A stretch of DNA of 64,000 bases from Ignisphaera sp. (GTDB taxonomy: Archaea; Thermoproteota; Thermoprotei_A; Sulfolobales; Ignisphaeraceae): NCBI GenBank assembly GCA_038735125.1, contig JAVYNU010000002.1:98816-162815 (forward strand). The letters run 5' to 3'. The position numbers and the translations under genes are program-made. How positions within the stretch are numbered: the first letter of the stretch is position 1; every line of letters starts with the position of its first letter. Below, one piece after another: positions 44,834-54,020 of the stretch. Under the pieces are notes generated by a model. That model saw only the letters and a list, made by a program, of their open reading frames with translations, was not told the origin of the DNA and ran no database searches.

Positions 44834-46348
44834 TCACCTAGATGCATATTCCAGCAATTTTTCTGCGGTTGCTTCACTTCTTAAGGTTTCTGCTACTACC
44901 CTACCCTTAGAAACCACAATGATTCTATCGCTCATTCCAAGCACCTCATGAACATCATCAGATATCAAAACAATGCCACAGCCTTTAGATGCTAGTTCTA
45001 CCATAAGCTTACGAATCTCGACCTTGGCCCCAACATCCACACCCACGGTGGGTTCGCCCAAAAACACAACTTTAACCGGTCTTGAAAACGCTCGGGAAAT
45101 TAATGTTTTCTGTTGGTTTCCACCACTCAGATACATCACTTTCCTACTTGGATCCGGTGGCACTATATTTAATGTTTTCATCAATTTGCTTACAATATCT
45201 CGCTCTCTATAATTATCTATTACCTGGATGGCCTTGTACTTGCTTAAAATATCTAATGACGATATTGTTATGTTACTTCTTATTGGGAGAAGGGAGAATA
45301 AACCAAGATTTCTCCTATCTTCTGGTATGTAGATAATGCCGTATTTTCTGATGGCTTCTGTGGGGCTTCTAATGCTTATTTGTTTTCCATCCAAGAGCAG
45401 TTCTCCCTCGGTTTTTTCGATTAAGCCTGTAATGGCTTTCGGTATTTCATAGATTCCTGAGCCAAGAAGACCAAAAATTCCAACTATCTCCCCTCTTCTT
45501 ACATTAAAACTTACCTTATGCAAAGTTTTCGTTGTCAGGTTTCTAACTTCTAGTATCACATCACCTATTGGCACTGCCACCTTTGGATAGAACTCCTTAA
45601 TTTCGCGAGCAATCATAGCCCTTATAATTTCTTCTATTGAGATCTTTTTAGTGGTATTGTCGTACTCTGCAATTTTGTATCCGTCTCTTAAAACAATTAT
45701 TTTATCAGCAACCTTTATAACCTCTTCAATCCTATGACTAACAAATATTTGGGCTATGCCATTCTTTTTCAGTTCCAGCATCGTATTTAACAATCTTTCG
45801 GTCTCGGCTATACTCAAACTTGAGGTAGGCTCATCAAAAATCAGTAGCTCTGCCTTCATGGCCAAGGCTCTTGCAATCAGAACAAGCTGCTTCGTCGCAG
45901 CATCTAGCTGTCTTATTTTTGTCTTCGGATCTAAATTCTCAATACCAACAATTGACATAATTTTCTTAGCTTCTTCGCTTAATTGTTTATAGTTAACAAT
46001 TTTTAAACCTCCCCTAATTTCGATTCCCATCATAGTTGCTTCAGCGATTGATAGATTAGGTGGAAGCAAAAGCTCTTGAGGAACATAGAAAATCCCCATC
46101 TTCATTGCATGCAAAGGATTTTCGATATGAACTTCTCTCCCTTTCCACAATATCCTCCCACTATCAGGCTTAAATATGCCGAATATAATTTTCAACAACG
46201 TCGACTTTCCCGCTCCATTCTCTCCAACTAAGCCGATAATCTCGCCTTTTTTAACACACATCGATACGCCTTTTAGTGCAACAACTCCTGGAAACCTCTT
46301 CCAAATATTCTCTAAAACAAGTAAACCATTGTTCACATTAAGCTCCAT
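44834..46348 (-). CDS. Sugar ABC transporter ATPase with two nucleotide-binding domains (RbsA/XylG type)
   Basis: About 504 residues. First domain: Walker A GENGAGKST, signature-region QLDAATKQ, Walker B LLIFDEPTSSL. Second domain: degenerate P-loop GLLGSGIYE, signature LSGGNQQK, Walker B VVFLGEPTVGVD, all usual for this family. ATG 46348 is preceded by AAGGTGG at a proper distance; GTG 46357 is an alternative. Part of the importer operon on the minus strand between binding protein and permease. Confidence 0.9.
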   Translation of the reverse strand: MELNVNNGLLVLENIWKRFPGVVALKGVSMCVKKGEIIGLVGENGAGKSTLLKIIFGIFKPDSGRILWKGREVHIENPLHAMKMGIFYVPQELLLPPNLSIAEATMMGIEIRGGLKIVNYKQLSEEAKKIMSIVGIENLDPKTKIRQLDAATKQLVLIARALAMKAELLIFDEPTSSLSIAETERLLNTMLELKKNGIAQIFVSHRIEEVIKVADKIIVLRDGYKIAEYDNTTKKISIEEIIRAMIAREIKEFYPKVAVPIGDVILEVRNLTTKTLHKVSFNVRRGEIVGIFGLLGSGIYEIPKAITGLIEKTEGELLLDGKQISIRSPTEAIRKYGIIYIPEDRRNLGLFSLLPIRSNITISSLDILSKYKAIQVIDNYRERDIVSKLMKTLNIVPPDPSRKVMYLSGGNQQKTLISRAFSRPVKVVFLGEPTVGVDVGAKVEIRKLMVELASKGCGIVLISDDVHEVLGMSDRIIVVSKGRVVAETLRSEATAEKLLEYASR

Positions 46349-46412
46349 TAAAACCACCTTATATCATTATCAAACATGTTCAATAAATATAAAGTTAAAA
46401 AATGGTTTTGTT

Positions 46413-47594
46413 TTAACTCACGTTTTGTAACCCGAGAAGTGATGGATCGACACCAAGTTTGCTCATTAGTTGCTTATATTCAGAGAGACCTAGGATTACC
46501 ACCTTCTCTCCTGTTGGTGCTGTGAATTCCATGTGCTGCGTTCCAACAAGGTCTACGCCAGTATCATATATTTTGTTGTTTGGATAGCCAGGTATGAAGC
46601 TCTTGAGAGCTTTGTCAACACCATACTTAGTCATATTGTATAGGAGCCATACAGCATAATATCCCATGAAATACTCTCTTTGGCCAACGGTGGCAAGTGC
46701 ATAGCCCTGTTGGAGTGGTGGAACATTATCTGATGTAACATCGAATTCAACTAGAACTATTTTTCCAGGGGGATAGTTAAGTTGTTGCATTGCCTGGCTC
46801 CATGCAGGCCCTTCATATGCGTTAGAGCCAAAGGCTATTTGAAGATCTGGATTTGCTTGTAGAATCGATAGTGCATAATTAACGGCTGTGGATACATCAC
46901 CTTTATCTTCATATGGTCCTATAATCACTAGATTGATATTGCCTCTTATGTCAGGATCTGTTTCAATGCATTTCTTTATAGCGTCTTGGAACCCCTGGAC
47001 TCTTTCACGTGCGTTTTGTGCAGATAATGTTGCTGTAATTATTCCAACCTTTAATGTTGCCCCTGGTTTGATGTAGCCTTTTTCTTTGGCTAGCATATAT
47101 GCGGCTAAACCACCTAGGTAGCCGGCTTTGTAATTGTTAGTACCTAGATAGGCTAGCCTGTTAGAGTTGGGAGAATCTGTGTCAAATGTTATTGTTAAAA
47201 TGTTTTGTTGCAATGCCTTGTTGATATAGGGTATTGCAGCTTCAGCATCGACAGGTGCTATAGCAAGGCCTGTAACTTTTTGAGCTATGTATGTATCTAC
47301 CTGCGATAGCTGTAAATATGCTTCTTCACGAGTTGGTGTAAAGAATGTTGCTTCAATGTCAGCGCCATACTTACTTCGTATTTCATCAGCTGCTTTTTTC
47401 ATGCCTGCTTCAACTACAGACCAATAGGGATGTACCCCCTTGCCTATCAATACGAATGTCAGTTTCTGAGGTTTTGATGTTGTAGTATAGTAGTAATACA
47501 GCCCTCCACCCGCCGCAACCGCAACAACTACTACGACTATGATTATTATAGTCCATAGTTTAGATAGGGCTCTTGATACCGACACCTTGGACAC
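46413..47594 (-). CDS. Sugar-binding protein of ABC transporter (Peripla_BP_4 type)
   Basis: About 393 residues: N-terminal membrane anchor (IIIIVVVVVAVAAGG), a short Tyr/Thr-rich linker, then a ribose-binding-protein-type bilobal fold starting TFVLIGKGVHPYWSVVEAG and including GLAIAPVDAEAAIPYINKAL. First gene of the importer operon. A TATA tract (47621-47635) is so close to ATG 47612 that translation more likely begins at TTG 47597, GTG 47594 or GTG 47585; I give 47594. It faces the kinase gene across a divergent promoter. Confidence 0.85.
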   Translation of the reverse strand: MSKVSVSRALSKLWTIIIIVVVVVAVAAGGGLYYYYTTTSKPQKLTFVLIGKGVHPYWSVVEAGMKKAADEIRSKYGADIEATFFTPTREEAYLQLSQVDTYIAQKVTGLAIAPVDAEAAIPYINKALQQNILTITFDTDSPNSNRLAYLGTNNYKAGYLGGLAAYMLAKEKGYIKPGATLKVGIITATLSAQNARERVQGFQDAIKKCIETDPDIRGNINLVIIGPYEDKGDVSTAVNYALSILQANPDLQIAFGSNAYEGPAWSQAMQQLNYPPGKIVLVEFDVTSDNVPPLQQGYALATVGQREYFMGYYAVWLLYNMTKYGVDKALKSFIPGYPNNKIYDTGVDLVGTQHMEFTAPTGEKVVILGLSEYKQLMSKLGVDPSLLGLQNVS

Positions 47595-47739
47595 CAATAT
47601 TACTGGTATCATGTTTGCGGTTTAAAAATTTTTAAGAAGTGAATAAAACAGCATATATATACTCGATAATAAGATAAAACTTAAAATGGTTCAATAAATA
47701 AAGTAATAAGAATTGGACTTGTGCTGCAGGCGAAAAATA

Positions 47740-49239
47740 ATGAAGAGCACAATATTAGTTGCATTTGATCTTGGTGCAAGTAGTGGTAGGTGCCTTGTAG
47801 GAAAAGTTGATGTAGATAACAAAAAGCTTGAAATGGAAGAAATACACAGATTTCCTAATGGCCCTGTTCGAATAGGTAATCATCTATATTGGGATGTTCC
47901 AAAGATTTGGAGTGAAGTTAAGGAAGGTATTCTCAAAGCCTACAGAAGGTATGGTGAAGACATTGTTTCTATTGGGGTTGATACGTGGGGTGTTGACTTT
48001 GCTTTGTTGAATAATCATGGTGAGCTTGTTGGACTGCCTTATTGCTATAGGGATCCTAGAAGGAAAGAGGCTATGGAAGAGCTTTTGAGAGCTATACCTG
48101 CTGAGAGAATATATATGAGAACAGGTATACAGTTCATGCCTATAAATCCACTTTACCAACTCTACGCTATGGTCAAAGATAACTCCTCTTCGCTTAAAGC
48201 GGCAAAAACCTTTTTGATGATACCGGATCTATTCAATTATTGGCTATCAGGTGTTATAGCATCTGAATATACAGATGCCTCTACAACTCAGTTCCTTGAT
48301 CCATGGTCAAAGAAGTGGGCCTTTGATTTGCTAGAGGAAATAGGGTTTCCAACAGATATATTTCCCAATATTATTGAACCTGGAACAAGACTAGGTGAAG
48401 TGAGCCCTAGTCTTGCAGAAGAACTGGATATACCAAGAAGCATAACTATCATTGCACCAGCTACACACGATACTGCATCAGCTGTTGCAGCTTCTCCAAT
48501 AGAAGATGACTCTGCTTATATAAGTTGTGGTACATGGAGTTTAGTTGGTATAGAACTGTCTAGCCCAATAATAAATAGAAAGGCTATGGAATATAACTTC
48601 ACTAATGAAGGAGGTATTTTCAACACAATTAGATTTCTAAAGAATGTCCAGGGAATGTGGTTCCTACAAGAGATAAAACGTGCACTTGCACTAAAAGGAG
48701 AGGATTACTCATATGAGGAACTAACAAAAATGGCTTCAGAAGCAAAAGGATTCATAGGATTCATTGATCCAGACGACCCAAGATTTTTAGCACCAACAAA
48801 TATGGTTGGAGAAATCATGAAGTTTCTTGAAGAGACAAAGCAAAACAAGCCTAGAAACATCGGTGAGCTGGTTCGTCTGGTTTTAGAAAGTCTTGCAATG
48901 AAATATAGATTTGTTATAGAAAGGTTAGAGGATATATCAGGAAAGAAGATAAGAGAGATTAACATTGTTGGAGGGGGATCAAGGAACTGGTTACACAATC
49001 AACTGGTAGCAGATTTTACAAATAGAGTTGTTGTAGCAGGGCCAGAGGAAGCCACATCAATAGGCAATATGCTTACACAGCTAGTTGGTTTAGGCTACAT
49101 AAAATCATTAAAAGAGATTAGGGAATATGTAAGAAACTCCTTTAATCTAAGAACATTCGAGCCTCGTTATAGTGCTAAACATGATGATATGTACTCATCT
49201 TTTCTAGATATGCTAGAGAAGCTTGGCAGAATAAAGTGA
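47740..49239 (+). CDS. Rhamnulokinase-like FGGY carbohydrate kinase
   Basis: 499 residues. The FGGY fold is clear: N-terminal phosphate motif LVAFDLGASSGRCLVG, IGVDTWGVDFALL, APATHDTASAVAA and the C-terminal INIVGGGSRNWLHNQLVADF. The DLGASSGR form is typical of rhamnulokinase; it would phosphorylate a ketose such as L-rhamnulose or L-fuculose at C1. It is divergent from the sugar importer and followed by the matching aldolase, completing an isomerase-kinase-aldolase route. ATG 47740 fits the conserved N terminus; an upstream TTG at 47713 is in frame. Confidence 0.85.
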   Translation: MKSTILVAFDLGASSGRCLVGKVDVDNKKLEMEEIHRFPNGPVRIGNHLYWDVPKIWSEVKEGILKAYRRYGEDIVSIGVDTWGVDFALLNNHGELVGLPYCYRDPRRKEAMEELLRAIPAERIYMRTGIQFMPINPLYQLYAMVKDNSSSLKAAKTFLMIPDLFNYWLSGVIASEYTDASTTQFLDPWSKKWAFDLLEEIGFPTDIFPNIIEPGTRLGEVSPSLAEELDIPRSITIIAPATHDTASAVAASPIEDDSAYISCGTWSLVGIELSSPIINRKAMEYNFTNEGGIFNTIRFLKNVQGMWFLQEIKRALALKGEDYSYEELTKMASEAKGFIGFIDPDDPRFLAPTNMVGEIMKFLEETKQNKPRNIGELVRLVLESLAMKYRFVIERLEDISGKKIREINIVGGGSRNWLHNQLVADFTNRVVVAGPEEATSIGNMLTQLVGLGYIKSLKEIREYVRNSFNLRTFEPRYSAKHDDMYSSFLDMLEKLGRIK

Positions 49240-49323
49240 TATATCTTAACATTTTAGCATTTTATAACACTTTTTGAAAGCTTATTAAAACTGGGCTATT
49301 ATCAATATGGCTTGTGATATATT

Positions 49324-49935
49324 ATGAACCAACATGACATTAGCGAGAAAGATAAGGTTATGCGACAAATATGTGAAGCTCTTAGAATGATGTATCTAAA
49401 GGGACTAATAACACCACTTACAGGCAATATCAGTGTTAGGGTAGATGAGAAAACCATTGTTATGACGCCATCAGCATTTGTTCCGACCATAAGACTAAAA
49501 TACGAGCTCAAGCCTGAGGATCTGGTTGAGGTTGATATAGAGGGTAATGTGATTAGTGGTGGAAAACCGACAACAGAGCTGCCAATGCATCTAGCTATCT
49601 ATAGAAGCTGTAGTAAATGCAAAGCTGTTGTGCATATACATGGGGTTTACTCTCCGCTTATATCGGAAAAAGATATGGAGGATCTGTTCCTAGACACGGA
49701 GCTGAAGTACATTCTCAAACCGAGGATATGTCTCGTGAAAGAACTTATTCCAAGGACAACAGATTTGGCGGATGCTGTTGCTAGGAAGGTTGCAGAGGGT
49801 TGTGAGATAATATACTTGGAGAGGCATGGTGTTGTATCTGTCTCTGATAACATTGGTATGGCACTCGAGCTAGCGGAATTGGCAGAGGTTATAGCAACTC
49901 GAACCATTTTCTACAAGCTGATAATGCTAAGGTAG
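49324..49935 (+). CDS. fucA: Class II aldolase (L-fuculose-phosphate aldolase type)
   Basis: 203 residues, the normal length. Conserved features: TPLTGNISVRVDEKTIVMTPSAF, the zinc ligands in VVHIHGVYSP and the third His in LERHGVVSV. The enzyme cuts L-fuculose-1-phosphate (or rhamnulose-1-phosphate) into dihydroxyacetone phosphate and lactaldehyde. Placed 84 bases after the kinase; a TATA-like TTATTAAAA at about 49281-49289 suggests its own promoter. DHAP links this route to the glycerol genes downstream. Confidence 0.85.
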   Translation: MNQHDISEKDKVMRQICEALRMMYLKGLITPLTGNISVRVDEKTIVMTPSAFVPTIRLKYELKPEDLVEVDIEGNVISGGKPTTELPMHLAIYRSCSKCKAVVHIHGVYSPLISEKDMEDLFLDTELKYILKPRICLVKELIPRTTDLADAVARKVAEGCEIIYLERHGVVSVSDNIGMALELAELAEVIATRTIFYKLIMLR

Positions 49936-49996
49936 ATTACCATACCTAAATTTTCTTGAATATTTATTACTTTGTTTTGCTACAAACCATTTTTAT

Positions 49997-51277
49997 GTGA
50001 TTTACTTGAGTAGGGCACCATTGCTATTGTTTGCTGTGGTACTTGCAGCAATAGTTGTAGCAGTCCTCGTGCAGTACATATATATAGTTTTTGTGAAGCA
50101 AGAGTCGGCAGTACCATTGACGAAGACAAGAACGGTAACATATGTGACAACAGTAGTGACGACACCTATATATACAAACCCTGTAACCAGTATCACATCA
50201 ACGAGTTCTCGCTATGAACTGATACTCTCTTTGGCTAGAGATGTTGAGAATGTTGTGGAGCGAATCAGAAACCTATCATTTAATGGCGGTGTTAACTTCG
50301 AGCTTATAAATACTTCGTGGGCCTTGGAGCACTGGGCTCCTAGCGAGTCTTCTGAGGTGCCTCCAGATGTTCTATACAAGGAGATGGTCTACAAGCTGAC
50401 GTTTCTAACACCACTTAACTTCTCTCTAATCTCTGGCGAGAGGGGTTTCATCGGAATGTTTTTAGCTGCAACAGCTGGCACAACAATTTATATAAACACA
50501 GATTATTTTGATCCCAATAGCCCTGGATCCAGAAATGTTCTAGCACATGAGCTTACACATGTTCTTCAATTCATACACTTTCCAAACATCTTCTCTGGGG
50601 ATAACACAACAGATTCTGGCTTAGCTAAACAAGCTCTTATAGAGGGCGATGCTGGGTGGACACAGCATCTATACTGTGTCATAACTGGCTTGTGCACACC
50701 ATCTCCAAGGACTGGGATAGATCTTGGAAACCCGTATATAGCTCTTGTAACGTTTCCGTATGTCTATGGAGAGTGGTTCATTTCATACCTGTACAATTTG
50801 AGTGGCTGGGGCATCGTCAACAAAGCTTATTCGATGCCCCCTATCTCAACATCTATGGTTATGCACCCAGATAGGTACGTTGTCTACCTGTCCACAGGTG
50901 AGAAAGGCTTTGAAGACCCTATCATCGCCTGTAACTGTAGTGGTAGCAAGGTTTATTCTGATAGGCTCGGCGAATACTATGTCATGCTTGTGCTTGCTAG
51001 GAGAATGGGTTTAGATAATGCCATGGAGATAGCATCTAGCTGGGGAGGCGATAGGGTAGTGCTATACAAGATTGAGAATGTGACTCACGTGACATGGACT
51101 CTATGTTGGAACATAACATGGAGATCCCAACAAAGCCTAGATAAATTCTACGAGGTTTTCTCAAATGCTGTAAAACCACTTGGAGGGGAATACAATAATA
51201 ACACATTGATGGTCGAGATATACAGGGGGGATTCATGGACATTTATAAAATCTGTATACATAACTGTGAAGAGGTAG
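49997..51277 (+). CDS. Membrane-anchored gluzincin-like metallopeptidase
   Basis: 426 residues. An N-terminal anchor (about 5-32) and a Thr-rich linker are followed by an outer domain with the zinc motif HELTH (in VLAHELTHVLQF) and, about 28 residues later, EGDAGW, a probable third ligand Glu, the gluzincin arrangement. A GTG start is used. It looks like an outside-facing peptidase for feeding or cell-wall turnover, but I cannot name the family. The next gene, a stalked surface protein, starts 15 bases downstream and is likely co-transcribed. Confidence 0.7.
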   Translation: MIYLSRAPLLLFAVVLAAIVVAVLVQYIYIVFVKQESAVPLTKTRTVTYVTTVVTTPIYTNPVTSITSTSSRYELILSLARDVENVVERIRNLSFNGGVNFELINTSWALEHWAPSESSEVPPDVLYKEMVYKLTFLTPLNFSLISGERGFIGMFLAATAGTTIYINTDYFDPNSPGSRNVLAHELTHVLQFIHFPNIFSGDNTTDSGLAKQALIEGDAGWTQHLYCVITGLCTPSPRTGIDLGNPYIALVTFPYVYGEWFISYLYNLSGWGIVNKAYSMPPISTSMVMHPDRYVVYLSTGEKGFEDPIIACNCSGSKVYSDRLGEYYVMLVLARRMGLDNAMEIASSWGGDRVVLYKIENVTHVTWTLCWNITWRSQQSLDKFYEVFSNAVKPLGGEYNNNTLMVEIYRGDSWTFIKSVYITVKR

Positions 51278-51292
51278 GGGCTTGGATATAGC

Positions 51293-52195
51293 ATGAGAAG
51301 TGCTTTAAGCCTTTCGATACTGGTGCTATTGTTTCTGCTCCCGGCTCTGCAAGCACAAAGCGAATTTGTTTATAGAGTTGGTGATTGGATTGAATACGGA
51401 GTTCTATTTGAGATCGGATCTGCAAGATGCCTATACATTCTAAGACTTGAGATAGAAAATGTCAGTAGCCAGGCTGTTAGCTACTCGCTAGGGATTGTAG
51501 ACACAGTTTCCAATAGTACTCTATGCAATTCTGTAACAGACTTGCTAATAACGGCAATCTACTTTGAAACCAGATACCCCATAAACATAAGCAACTCTAC
51601 GCCAGAAAGCAGAAACATGATAATATCCCCGAGATACACAGGAAACTACACCGTTGACAACATGGTTTTGCAGTACTACAAAGGTGTGCTTGTATCGGCA
51701 GAAGCTTTGCTAAAAACACCTTTTGCAGGAACACAAAAAATATTCATGGTCAATACAAGCACAGAGGAGTTAAAGAAATTTGCAGAAACCCCTCCAAAAA
51801 TAGAAACCCCAAGAATAGTTATAACAATAACGCAAGTGGCCTATATGCCAACAACAGTATTTAATATATTAACACAAACAATTGAAACGACACATACATA
51901 CACAGCCTCAACCACAATAACATCAGCATTTACAACAACACTTAGATATACACATACTTACACCTATACATTGATAACCCCAGAAACAACTACAACGACA
52001 GAAACAATATCAATTCAAAAAACAGTTCCAATATATCAAACAGTATCGTCAACAGAAACACTGGTAACAATATCGTCAACAACAATTACCTTGATTCAAA
52101 TACCAATGAAAATAGAACATGCGATAGCAATTGGAGGTGCGATAGCAATATTAGCAGCCATAGCAGGAATTTACATAGGGTGTAGAAGAAGATAA
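51293..52195 (+). CDS. Surface protein with signal peptide, Thr-rich stalk and C-terminal anchor
   Basis: 300 residues: signal helix (about 5-20, ending ALQAQS), a folded outer domain of about 140 residues with sequons and two Cys (SARCLYI, STLCNS), a Thr/Ser/Tyr-rich stalk (about 175-265) and a membrane helix with the basic tail GCRRR. The same plan as the protein at 28705-29601. Encoded 15 bases after the metallopeptidase, so the two may work together on the cell surface. Outer-domain family not recognised. Confidence 0.65.
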   Translation: MRSALSLSILVLLFLLPALQAQSEFVYRVGDWIEYGVLFEIGSARCLYILRLEIENVSSQAVSYSLGIVDTVSNSTLCNSVTDLLITAIYFETRYPINISNSTPESRNMIISPRYTGNYTVDNMVLQYYKGVLVSAEALLKTPFAGTQKIFMVNTSTEELKKFAETPPKIETPRIVITITQVAYMPTTVFNILTQTIETTHTYTASTTITSAFTTTLRYTHTYTYTLITPETTTTTETISIQKTVPIYQTVSSTETLVTISSTTITLIQIPMKIEHAIAIGGAIAILAAIAGIYIGCRRR

Positions 52196-52373
52196 TCGAA
52201 CACACTTTAGATCAACTCAGTTAGCATTTCTGCAACCACCATATGAATAAGCATAAAGGATTGGCGTCCTCGTTTAAGTATAATGACTATGGATTCTAAG
52301 CTCCAGTATCCTCTCCTTTAAGAAATATTTTAAAATAGTCACCTCTTTAATGTAGTATAGAGGGTGATTGAAT

Positions 52374-53957
52374 TTGGTTGAGAGAAAATTTGTTTTGGTG
52401 GTTGACCAAGGAACTACTGGTACTAGGGCAATGATATTTACATATGATGGGCTTCCCATAAAGGGTGGATGGGCCTATCTAGAACATAATCAAATCTATC
52501 CTAGACCTAGCTGGGTTGAGCATGATCCTCTCGAAATTTGGGAAAAAACTAAGGTAGTTATAAAAATGGTTTTAGAGCAGGCAAAGGTTGATCCTAGAGA
52601 GATAGTTGCTATTGGTGTTACAAATCAGAGGGAAACTACAGTTATATGGGATCCTAAAACCGGCAAACCTGTTTATAATGCTATTGTGTGGCAGGATAGG
52701 AGAACAGCCAGAGAAGTAGATTATCTACGCGAGCACTACTTTAAGACTATACAAGAGAAAACTGGTCTGATACCCGACTGCTATTTCTCAAGTACAAAGA
52801 TTTGGTGGATCTTAGACAATGTTCCTAATGTTAGAGAGAAGGCTAGGAAAGGCGAATTCTTATTTGGAACTATAGATACTTGGATTATTTGGAATTTAAC
52901 TAGAGGATCAAAAGATGTTCTAACACCTGAAAGATATGGAGCACATGTAGTGGATTACTCAAACGCTTCTAGGACAATGATATTCAATATTCACAAGCTT
53001 GATTGGGATGATGAGCTCTTGGAGATTCAAGGTAAGATACCGAGGGATATACTACCTCTTCCAAGACCTTCAAGCGATAAGACTATCTACGGTTACACGG
53101 GACCAGAGGTTAGCAACGAGCTTTTTGAAGGTGTTAACATACCTGTAGCAGGTGATGCTGGAGATCAGCAAGCCGCACTCTTCGGCCAGACCGGATTTGA
53201 TGTAGGCGATGTTAAGTGTACTTATGGAACAGGAAACTTCATATTACTCAACACAGGATCTACACCAGTTCCATCCAAACATGGGCTTCTAACAACCATT
53301 TTCTATAGTCTTGAGCCAGGGAAGGCTATTTATGCCTTAGAGGGAAGCATATTTATAACTGGCGCAGCTATACAGTGGCTTAGAGATGGTTTAAAGATTA
53401 TCGAGGTTTCCGCAGAGATTAACCCATTAGCTGAGTCAGCACCAGATACTGGTGGTGTCTATTTTGTTCCAGCGTTTGTTGGCTTGGGAGCTCCGTATTG
53501 GGATCACTATGCAAGGGGGCTTATAATAGGCATTACAAGAGGGACTGAGAGAAGACATATAGCTAGAGCAGCTTTAGAGGCTATAGCTTATCTCACAAGA
53601 GATGTTATAGAGGCTATGAAGGCTGATACAAATAGAGATATAACTATTCTGAAAGCTGATGGAGGTGCTGCAAAAAGTGATTTTCTATTACAATTCCAAG
53701 CAGACATACTCAACATTAAAGTTGTAAGACCAGTTGTACTTGAAACAACTTCATTGGGGGCAGCATATCTAGCTGGGTTAGCAGTTGGATTTTGGAAGAA
53801 TTTAGATGATGTTAAAAAGAATTGGAGGGTAGATAGGGAGTTCATACCCAAGATGGATGAAAAGACTAGGGAGAAACTGTATAAAGGCTGGAAGGCAGCT
53901 GTTCAAAGAGCACTTGGATGGGCAAAGGAGGTTCCATGGGCATATGGCTACGAATAA
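52374..53957 (+). CDS. glpK: Glycerol kinase
   Basis: About 527 residues. FGGY-family motifs for glycerol kinase are complete: [49 protein letters not shown] and the C-terminal [16 protein letters not shown] with [16 protein letters not shown]. It makes glycerol 3-phosphate from glycerol and ATP. TTG 52374 is chosen because GAGGGTGAT precedes it at good spacing; TTG 52368 overlaps that site. First gene of a glycerol operon with G3P dehydrogenase, an FAD oxidoreductase and a DUF1667 protein. Confidence 0.93.
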   Translation: MVERKFVLVVDQGTTGTRAMIFTYDGLPIKGGWAYLEHNQIYPRPSWVEHDPLEIWEKTKVVIKMVLEQAKVDPREIVAIGVTNQRETTVIWDPKTGKPVYNAIVWQDRRTAREVDYLREHYFKTIQEKTGLIPDCYFSSTKIWWILDNVPNVREKARKGEFLFGTIDTWIIWNLTRGSKDVLTPERYGAHVVDYSNASRTMIFNIHKLDWDDELLEIQGKIPRDILPLPRPSSDKTIYGYTGPEVSNELFEGVNIPVAGDAGDQQAALFGQTGFDVGDVKCTYGTGNFILLNTGSTPVPSKHGLLTTIFYSLEPGKAIYALEGSIFITGAAIQWLRDGLKIIEVSAEINPLAESAPDTGGVYFVPAFVGLGAPYWDHYARGLIIGITRGTERRHIARAALEAIAYLTRDVIEAMKADTNRDITILKADGGAAKSDFLLQFQADILNIKVVRPVVLETTSLGAAYLAGLAVGFWKNLDDVKKNWRVDREFIPKMDEKTREKLYKGWKAAVQRALGWAKEVPWAYGYE

Positions 53958-54020
53958 ATATTAATTCTTAATTTCTTCATCTTTTTGTATTGTACTAATA
54001 CTATTAGGTGATATTAGAAT

